Position numbers and translations under genes: made by a program | Part shown: positions 7,419-11,865 of the stretch, piece by piece | Layout of the letters: the number at the start of each line of letters is the position of its first letter | Numbering within the stretch: position 1 is the stretch's first letter | Origin: Alistipes sp. | Lineage (GTDB): Bacteria > Bacteroidota > Bacteroidia > Bacteroidales > Rikenellaceae | Reading direction: 5' to 3' | Length of the DNA stretch: 11,865 nt | Assembly (NCBI GenBank): GCA_009774895.1 | Contig: VSOO01000029.1 | Location: 1-11,865 of the forward strand | The notes under the pieces: model-generated | Told to the model about the DNA's origin: nothing | The model's input: only the letters and a program-made list of their open reading frames with translations | Databases searched by the model: none

Positions 7419-7776
7419 CGATGTGCGCACGCAGCTCGTCGCGCACGCTGCGGGGCGTGACGCCCGCGAGCGCCAGAAGATAGGAGTTGCGGATCTGCCG
7501 GCGGACGAAGGCGTCGGGCAGGTCGCCCGTGGTGCGCACGTCGTTCCAGTGCTTCTTGTTGAAGTGGAAGGCGGGGGTGATTTCGGCGTGACGCTCGCGC
7601 AGGACGAGGGCTTCGTCGGGGTCGCACTTCAGGGCGATGCGGTCGAAGGCGGTCATGTCGGCGCAGGCGTACATGCGTCCGCCGATCTTGTAGACGAGGT
7701 GGTTCTCGTCGAACGGGGTGCACTCCTCGCTGAGCGGCAGCGAGAGGCAGTAATCGCGGAAGGTGAGCAGGTCCAT
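7396..7776 (-). CDS. MmcQ/YjbR-family protein
   Basis: A 126-aa cytoplasmic protein of the MmcQ/YjbR family (CyaY-like fold, often called DNA-binding; true function poorly known). Family features are the N-terminal CLSLP followed by PFDENHLVYKIGGRMYA (residues 21-37), LKCDPDEALVLRER (49-62), and the signature HFNKKHWNDV (71-80), then SYLLAL near the end. Length is typical. Translation starts at the ATG 7776-7774, 19 bases after a -7 element. The gene converges on the thiN operon, and its last codons (AGLPL, stop) form the left arm and loop of that operon's terminator. No separate terminator is seen for the leftward transcript. It has no evident link to either neighbour. Confidence 0.92.
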   Translation of the reverse strand: MDLLTFRDYCLSLPLSEECTPFDENHLVYKIGGRMYACADMTAFDRIALKCDPDEALVLRERHAEITPAFHFNKKHWNDVRTTGDLPDAFVRRQIRNSYLLALAGVTPRSVRDELRAHIEKAGLPL

Positions 7777-7795
7777 GACGGTGTGTGTTTGAGGG

Positions 7796-7803
7796 CAAAG
7801 TTA
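7796..7803 (-). promoter_or_regulatory. -7 promoter element, MmcQ/YjbR-family gene
   Basis: Read on the minus strand this is TAACTTTG, an exact TAnnTTTG match, 19 bases before the start codon, giving a leader of about 13 bases. No convincing -33 TTTG is found at 19-21 bases upstream. Confidence 0.6.
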
Positions 7804-7864
7804 CGAAAAACGGCACACGAATTGCAGCCCCGATGACCAGTACAACCAAAATCTGAGGAATACG

Positions 7865-8440
7865 ATGAAAAAAATTCTCCTTTGTCTGCCTGTGCTGGCG
7901 TTGCTCGCCGCAGGCTTCACGGGCTGCTCGCAGCAGCGACGCTGGAACCAGGAACAGCGCAAGGCCATGCGCGAGTCGCTGCGCGGCTACCGACAGATGA
8001 CCTATGTCAATGACCTGAACGACGACGAATTCGTGGTCTTCTCGGACAACGTGGCCGGGAAACTCGAAAATTCGTACCCCGTCTACACGACCTTCGTCCG
8101 CATGCCCGGCATGGAGGATTCGGTGGAAATGGTGGTCGTGACGACCGTGGTGGACGAGCTGAACGCCGATCCGCACAACATGCGCCACATCTATCCCTAT
8201 CCCTACCTGGTGTCGCAGGGCGTGCTGCCCGCGGGTCTCGACCGTCAGCAGCAGCGTTCGTTCTACAGCTGCTTCGCCGCCAAGGTCAATGCCCGCTACG
8301 CGACCATGAATCAGTTCTTCAATGCCGTGCTGGCCGACACGACCGACAGCTCCGCCATCCGCCGCATGGAGAACGAGTGCGCCAACGACCTCTTCGGCTG
8401 GCAGATCACCGAGGTCGATGTGCTTGAGGTGACCGACTGA
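7865..8440 (+). CDS. Lipoprotein of unknown function
   Basis: I do not recognise this 191-aa protein. Residues 1-20 are a lipoprotein signal peptide (MKK, hydrophobic core, lipobox FTGC) with C21 as the acylated cysteine. The residues after C21 (SQQRRW) are basic and polar rather than acidic, so the acidic lipoprotein export signal used by Bacteroidota for surface display is not evident; a periplasm-facing location is more likely. The mature part is mixed alpha/beta, with many aromatics (HIYPYPYLV, 108-116) and two further cysteines (C136, C172) that could form a disulfide. The ATG at 7865 is preceded by AGGAA, one of the few Shine-Dalgarno-like sites in the window. No TAnnTTTG promoter was found in the 88-base gap to the divergent gene. 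It stands alone and ends in a strong terminator. Confidence 0.8.
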   Translation: MKKILLCLPVLALLAAGFTGCSQQRRWNQEQRKAMRESLRGYRQMTYVNDLNDDEFVVFSDNVAGKLENSYPVYTTFVRMPGMEDSVEMVVVTTVVDELNADPHNMRHIYPYPYLVSQGVLPAGLDRQQQRSFYSCFAAKVNARYATMNQFFNAVLADTTDSSAIRRMENECANDLFGWQITEVDVLEVTD

Positions 8441-8464
8441 CGCGTCGCCCTGCGCGAATAAGCG

Positions 8465-8499
8465 AAACCCCCGCAGACCGAGAGGTCGCGGGGGTTTTT
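8465..8499 (+). terminator. Strong intrinsic terminator after the lipoprotein gene
   Basis: A near-perfect hairpin: AAACCCCCGC (8465-8474) pairs with GCGGGGGTTT (8487-8496). It continues, after one bulged A, as GACC/GGTC around a GAGA loop, and is followed by a T run to 8499. It lies 24 bases after the lipoprotein stop. The minus-strand reading has only TTTC after the stem, so it may also slow leftward transcription from pnuT (which ends at 8559), but less surely. The rest of 8500-8558 shows nothing. Confidence 0.92.
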
Positions 8500-8558
8500 C
8501 ATCGTGCGGCGCACGGATGCCGCCGGGACGTGGCCGAGCCCTCGTGCGCTGGGGCGCT

Positions 8559-9275
8559 TCAGGTCCGCTGCCGCGCCATCAGGCGCCGCCACTCGAAATA
8601 GCCGAACACGGCGATCACGGTGTAGAGCGCATAGAGCCCGGCCGTGGGGTAGAGCCCCTTATAGAAGTAGAGCCCGGCGCAGACCGCATCCACCACGATC
8701 CACACGAGCCACTGCTCGACGTACTTCTGGGCCAGCATCCAGAGTCCCGCGATGCTGAGCGCCGTGGTGAAGCTGTCGCCGTAGGGCACGTTGCTGTCGG
8801 TGAAGCGGAGCAGGACCCACAGGATGACCCCGAAAGCCAGCGCGGTGATCGCGCCCAGCGGCAGCCAGCGGCCGCGCGGCATGGAGGCGATCGTGCGTTC
8901 GCCGGTTATCGTGCGGGCGCGGGCCGCCGTTTGGGTGCTGTTTTTCGCGGGGGCGTTCTCCGCCGAAAGGACAGCCCCTTCCGGCAGGGGCGCCGCTTCC
9001 GAAACGGCGGCCCCGTCGGAGGGGGCCGCCCCCTCCGCAAGGCCGGTCGCCTCCGGGCGGCTGCGGCGCCGCAGCCACATCAGCCAGCCGAAACCGCCGG
9101 CCAGCAGGTAGTAGACGTTGATCCCCATGTCGGCATAGAATCCCGCGTCGTAGTAGACGAAGACGTAGACGGCCGGCATGACGATGCCCGCGGCCCAGAG
9201 CCATATGCTCGCGCGGTACTCCAGCCAGAGGTAGACCAGGCCGATGAGCGTGCCGATGATTTCGAGTGTCTGCAT
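8559..9275 (-). CDS. pnuT: PnuT-type (PnuC family) thiamine transporter
   Basis: A 238-aa inner-membrane protein of the PnuC family, which moves nicotinamide riboside or, in the PnuT branch, thiamine, by facilitated diffusion with trapping by phosphorylation. Hydrophobic segments lie near residues 3-20, 23-42, 45-67, 138-158, 168-184, 187-205 and 209-228, the usual seven. Family patterns include the N-terminal EIIGTLIGLVYLWLEYR and the C-terminal FGYFEWRRL. It is assigned to thiamine rather than nicotinamide riboside because it sits 13 bases downstream of a receptor under a TPP riboswitch; the sequence alone would not decide. The oddity is a polar, Ala/Glu/Pro-rich linker of about 65 residues (70-135) between segments 3 and 4, where PnuC proteins usually have a short loop. 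It makes this protein longer than the usual 190-215 aa and contains hexapeptide repeats. A terminator lies beyond its stop. Confidence 0.88.
   Translation of the reverse strand: MQTLEIIGTLIGLVYLWLEYRASIWLWAAGIVMPAVYVFVYYDAGFYADMGINVYYLLAGGFGWLMWLRRRSRPEATGLAEGAAPSDGAAVSEAAPLPEGAVLSAENAPAKNSTQTAARARTITGERTIASMPRGRWLPLGAITALAFGVILWVLLRFTDSNVPYGDSFTTALSIAGLWMLAQKYVEQWLVWIVVDAVCAGLYFYKGLYPTAGLYALYTVIAVFGYFEWRRLMARQRT
8946..9035 (-). repeat. Five imperfect 18-bp units coding hexapeptides in PnuT
   Basis: PnuT residues 81-110 read as five hexapeptides: EGAAPS, DGAAVS, EAAPLP, EGAVLS, AENAPA. The first four keep an acidic residue first and Ser/Pro last. The units are degenerate in DNA as well as protein, so the array is not recent. 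Plus-strand 9006-9037, which overlaps the start of the array, can form two mutually exclusive 9-bp hairpins: 9017-9025 with 9029-9037, or 9006-9014 with 9022-9030. Confidence 0.65.
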
Positions 9276-9288
9276 GGTGCGCCGGGGG

Positions 9289-11628
9289 TCAGAATTTCAC
9301 GGTCACGTTGGCCAGCACGTTGGTCGGAGCCTGCGGAAAGTAGTAGGCGACGTCGGTCTGCACGCCCTCGGAACACTCCGAGTAGCCGTAGCCGTTGTTG
9401 CTGTATTCGGCGTTGAAGAGGTTGTAGACCGCGAGTCCCAGGCGTACGCTTCGGGCGCTGCGCGTGCGGAAAGTGTAGCCGAGGTTGAGGTTCGTCACAC
9501 AGTAGGCGTCGAGCTTCATGTTCGGGTTTTCGTAGTTGGTGAAGTACTGGTCGCCGACGTACTGCGTGTGCAGCACGGCCTCGAAGCCCGCGATGTGGAA
9601 GTCGAGGAACGCCGAGGCGATCACGTCGGGCGAGTAGGAGATGCGCGTGGTGCCCATCGGCGTGAGGGCGTAGTCGTAGAAGTTCGTCGCGTCGTTCCAC
9701 GTGGAGTAGTCGATCACGCGGTTGGTGTAGTCCTCGATGCGGTTCTGCGAGAAGGTGGCGTTGCCGCCGAACGAGAACCACCTGAGGGGCCGCACGGCCA
9801 CGGACAGCTCGATGCCCCGGCGGTAGCTCCTGGGCACGTTGATGTTCAGCGCGTCGTAGTTGTCGTTGATCTGGCCCGTCTTGACCAGCTGGTCCTTGTA
9901 GTCCATGTAGTAGAGGTTCACTCCGGCCGTCACCCAGCGGTTGTGGAACGAGTATCCGACCTCGTAGTCGAGGAGCCGCTCGGCGCTGGGGAAAGTCTCG
10001 CGGAAGCGGTCGGTGAAGTCGTTGCGCGTGGGCTCCTTCTGTGCGACGGCGAACGAGGCGTAGAGCGTGTGGTTGCGCGCGAACTCGTAGGTCAGGCCCG
10101 CCTTCGGATTGAAGAAGTGGTACTGCTTGTCCACGTCGATGAGCTGCATGCCGCCCGTCGTGCCGTCGGGATTGACCTGATTGTCCACGTAGTTGTCGTT
10201 CACGCCCCAGGCTTCGTAGCTTACGTAGCGGTACTGCATGTCGGCGAAGAGGTGCAGGCCGCGCGCCACCTGCCAGTCGGCCTTCACGAAGAGGTTGGCG
10301 TCCTGCTTGTGCACGTCGTTGTCGTACCACCGCTTGGCGGGGTCGAAGCCCGCGGGGTCGTCCTCCACCCAGTCCAGCTCGCCCCAGTGGGGACAGGCGT
10401 AGTAGCTCCACGAGCCGCCGAACACGAGGTCGAGGTTGCGCGCAGTGTAGCCCGCCGCGGCGTTCAGACCGCCGAAGTGGTTGCGCATCAGTTTCTCGCG
10501 GATCAGGTCCTTGCGGATCTTGATGCGCTCGCCGTCGTCGAGGATGAAGTCGCCGTTCGCGTCGGTCTGGTAGGCGTAGCGCTCCTCGAAGCCGTTTTCG
10601 AGGAGCTTGGCATCGTCCTTATACTGCTTGTAGAAGCCGTAGCCGTAGGTGTAGAAGCCCGTGAGGTTCATGTGCCAGCGCTCGTTGAAGCGGTGGTTCA
10701 CCAGCAGCTGGTTGTTGATTTGCAGGTAGTTGTCGGTGTGGTCGTCGTAGTAGTTCACGCGCCCCGTGATGTTGCCCTCGGCGTCGCGCAGCACGAACGG
10801 ACCGTCCGCCGAGGCATACTGTCCGTCGGTGTGGTAGCGGCGTCCGTAGAGCGCCATCTCCTCTTTCGTCGCGCCGGTGTAGGTGAGGTAGGTGCGGGCC
10901 TTGCCGCCGAACGAGAGGAGCTTGACCATCGTGTTGCCGCCGTAGTAGGCACCCTGGAGCATGTAGGATTTCAGGTCGGTGGCGCCGCGGTCCACGTAGC
11001 CGTCCGAGCCGATGTGCGTGAGGCGTGCGTCCACGAGCCAGTGGCCGCCCATGAGGCCCGAACCGATGTGGATCGCCTGCTTGTTGGTGTTGTAGGAGCC
11101 GTAGGAGAGCGAGGCGTCGCCTCCGAAGCGGGTGTCGGGCGCGGCAGTGGTCATGTTGATCGCACCGCCGAAGGCGCCCGTGCCGTGCGTCGAGGTGCCG
11201 GCGCCGCGCTGCACCTGCACGGTGCCCACGGCCGAAATGAAGTCGGGCGTGTCGTACCAGAAGGTGGCGTGCGAGTCGGGGTTGTTCATCGGCACGCCGT
11301 TGGCCGTGACGTTCAGCCGCGAGGCGTCGGTGCCGCGCATGCGCATCGAGGTGGCGCCCACGCCGATGCCCGTCTCCGACGTGGCGACCAGCGAGGGGGT
11401 CATCGTCAGCATGTAGGGCACGTCCAGACCGTAGTTGTTGCGCTCGATGGTCTCATGCGAGATTTCGGTGCGGGCCACGGGTGTGGCGTGCGACGCGCGG
11501 GTGGCGGTCACCTCGATGGTTTGCAGGTCGTACATGCGTGTCGAGTCCTGCGCGGCACGGAGTGCCGGCTGTGCGCTTGCGGTGCCTGCGGCCGTTGCGA
11601 GCGCGAGAAAGGTAAGGATCCTTTTCAT
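9289..11628 (-). CDS. TonB-dependent outer-membrane receptor, probably for thiamine
   Basis: A 779-aa receptor of usual TonB-dependent size. Residues 1-20 are a signal peptide (MKRILTFLALATAAGTASAQ). A TonB-box-like segment DLQTIEVTA (34-42) follows, then a plug domain of about 45-165 with SMRMRGTDASRLNVTANGVP (94-113) and VQVQRGAGTSTHGTGAFGGAIN (137-158). A 22-strand-type barrel runs from about 170 to the terminal F779 (NVTVKF). The N-terminal carboxypeptidase-like extension of SusC-type receptors is absent. Thiamine (or a phosphate or precursor) is inferred from the TPP riboswitch in the leader and from pnuT 13 bases downstream. Loop D356-E367 is EF-hand-like and may bind calcium. The ATG at 11628 follows an A/T-rich leader without a Shine-Dalgarno site. 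No SusD-type partner gene follows. Confidence 0.93.
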   Translation of the reverse strand: MKRILTFLALATAAGTASAQPALRAAQDSTRMYDLQTIEVTATRASHATPVARTEISHETIERNNYGLDVPYMLTMTPSLVATSETGIGVGATSMRMRGTDASRLNVTANGVPMNNPDSHATFWYDTPDFISAVGTVQVQRGAGTSTHGTGAFGGAINMTTAAPDTRFGGDASLSYGSYNTNKQAIHIGSGLMGGHWLVDARLTHIGSDGYVDRGATDLKSYMLQGAYYGGNTMVKLLSFGGKARTYLTYTGATKEEMALYGRRYHTDGQYASADGPFVLRDAEGNITGRVNYYDDHTDNYLQINNQLLVNHRFNERWHMNLTGFYTYGYGFYKQYKDDAKLLENGFEERYAYQTDANGDFILDDGERIKIRKDLIREKLMRNHFGGLNAAAGYTARNLDLVFGGSWSYYACPHWGELDWVEDDPAGFDPAKRWYDNDVHKQDANLFVKADWQVARGLHLFADMQYRYVSYEAWGVNDNYVDNQVNPDGTTGGMQLIDVDKQYHFFNPKAGLTYEFARNHTLYASFAVAQKEPTRNDFTDRFRETFPSAERLLDYEVGYSFHNRWVTAGVNLYYMDYKDQLVKTGQINDNYDALNINVPRSYRRGIELSVAVRPLRWFSFGGNATFSQNRIEDYTNRVIDYSTWNDATNFYDYALTPMGTTRISYSPDVIASAFLDFHIAGFEAVLHTQYVGDQYFTNYENPNMKLDAYCVTNLNLGYTFRTRSARSVRLGLAVYNLFNAEYSNNGYGYSECSEGVQTDVAYYFPQAPTNVLANVTVKF
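10528..10563 (-). other. EF-hand-like loop in the TonB receptor
   Basis: The codons give DANGDFILDDGE (receptor residues 356-367). Aspartate/asparagine at positions 1, 3, 5 and 9, a hydrophobic residue at 8 and glutamate at 12 match the 12-residue EF-hand calcium loop; only the usual glycine at position 6 is replaced (Phe). By position it should lie in an extracellular barrel loop. Calcium binding is inferred, not shown. Confidence 0.45.
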
Positions 11629-11671
11629 GTAAACTTTTGATTAAAGAACAGAAAAGGGGGATGATGAGGGA

Positions 11672-11752
11672 AATACGTGTCCCGGTCTCGGCATTACCCG
11701 TATCCGGTACAATGGGTATAATCTCAGCCTGATAGTAAGGCACCCCTTTGTG
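11672..11752 (-). promoter_or_regulatory. TPP riboswitch (THI element)
   Basis: The minus strand carries the conserved THI-box blocks in order: GGGGTGCC (11746-11739), a small P3 stem GCCT/AGGC, CTGAGAT (11727-11721) with TACCC after it to pair with the first block, ACCGGATACGG near 11709-11699, GGGTAATGCC (11699-11690), and GGGACA (11683-11678). The usual GCGUAGGGA near the 3' end is replaced by a GAGACCGGGA variant, and the P1 arms pair poorly as far as I can fold by eye. The aptamer begins about 10 bases after the promoter's -7 element and ends about 43 bases before the receptor ATG. TPP binding should repress the receptor-pnuT unit. No intrinsic terminator lies between aptamer and ATG, which favours control at translation start or by another mechanism. 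Confidence 0.93.
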
Positions 11753-11761
11753 AATACGCGG

Positions 11762-11794
11762 CAAAGGTAAGGATAAAAAGCGGAGAATTGCAAA
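11762..11794 (-). promoter_or_regulatory. Bacteroidota promoter of the thiamine-uptake operon
   Basis: On the minus strand TTTG (11794-11791) is the -33 element and TACCTTTG (11769-11762) is an exact TAnnTTTG -7 element, with 21 bases between them. Transcription should start near 11755, immediately before the TPP aptamer. It is the best promoter match in the window. Confidence 0.8.
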
Positions 11795-11806
11795 TTTTTT
11801 CGCGAT

Positions 11807-11865
11807 TTATCCGCCGGCCGGTCGCGCCGCATGGTCGGTTTCGGCATGCACGAACCGCTCGGCGG
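11807..11865 (-). CDS. Possible 3' end of an upstream gene (partial)
   Basis: One minus-strand frame entering from the right edge (AERFVHAETDHAARPAGG) ends in TAA at 11809-11807. The sequence is GC-rich up to this stop and becomes AT-rich right after it, as at a gene end, and the receptor promoter begins 13 bases further on. Only 18 residues are visible, so no family can be named, and another minus frame is open over the same bases. It could also be non-coding. Confidence 0.35.
   Translation of the reverse strand, partial: AERFVHAETDHAARPAGG

Noticed and set aside
9017..9037. The perfect 9-bp GC hairpin as a terminator or attenuator
   Set aside because: It lies inside the pnuT reading frame with no T tract and is explained by the repeat-bearing linker codons.
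9244..11640. Plus-strand open frame opposite the TonB receptor
   Set aside because: Antisense shadow, Val/Glu/His-rich and without motifs. The minus strand has signal peptide, plug, barrel and terminal phenylalanine.
11641..11847. Minus-strand 68-codon frame across the receptor leader
   Set aside because: It begins upstream of the promoter and runs through the TPP aptamer, so it is not a plausible translated leader.
1..11865. CRISPR arrays, tRNA/rRNA genes, insertion sequences or prophage genes
   Set aside because: No regularly spaced repeats, no tRNA-like cloverleaf or rRNA segments, and no transposase, integrase or phage proteins were seen on either strand.

Overview
The window looks like a chromosomal segment of a GC-rich Bacteroidales bacterium, most likely Alistipes or a relative in Rikenellaceae. 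The reasons are: a Bacteroidota-type -7 promoter element (TAnnTTTG) in front of several genes, few Shine-Dalgarno sequences with A-rich leaders instead, a TonB-dependent receptor coupled to a PnuC-type transporter, and high GC in most coding regions. The genus is inferred from composition and gene style, not from a database match.

Layout. (1) Left edge, 1-125: unresolved, with a possible leftward promoter. (2) 174-1064 (+): a fused nucleotidyltransferase-HEPN protein, visibly more AT-rich than the rest. (3) 1291-7250 (+): six tightly packed genes that look like one operon, with a TAACTTTG promoter element at 1269 and a strong terminator at 7383-7418. In order they are an FHS-like MFS permease, a small outer-membrane beta-barrel protein, a PhoH ATPase, a PepD-type M20 dipeptidase, a diacylglycerol-kinase-family lipid kinase (TTG start) and thiamine diphosphokinase. 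(4) 7396-7776 (-): an MmcQ/YjbR-family protein whose last codons lie inside the operon terminator. (5) 7865-8440 (+): an unrecognised lipoprotein followed by a strong terminator. (6) 8559-11628 (-): a two-gene thiamine-uptake unit, a TonB-dependent receptor followed by a PnuT/PnuC transporter, behind a TPP riboswitch (about 11672-11752) and a clear Bacteroidota promoter (11762-11794). (7) Right edge, 11807-11865 (-): perhaps the 3' end of another gene.

How the genes fit together. The receptor and PnuT should carry thiamine across the outer and inner membranes, and thiamine diphosphokinase would pyrophosphorylate it to TPP. TPP then binds the leader of the receptor mRNA and closes the loop. 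The kinase is not downstream of pnuT, where many Bacteroidota carry it. It lies about 1.3 kb away on the opposite strand, at the end of a housekeeping-type operon with no visible riboswitch of its own. No wholly new system is evident. The least ordinary items are the hexapeptide-repeat linker inserted in PnuT, an EF-hand-like loop in the receptor, a possible long-range pairing partner for the riboswitch, the split thiamine locus, and the unknown lipoprotein.
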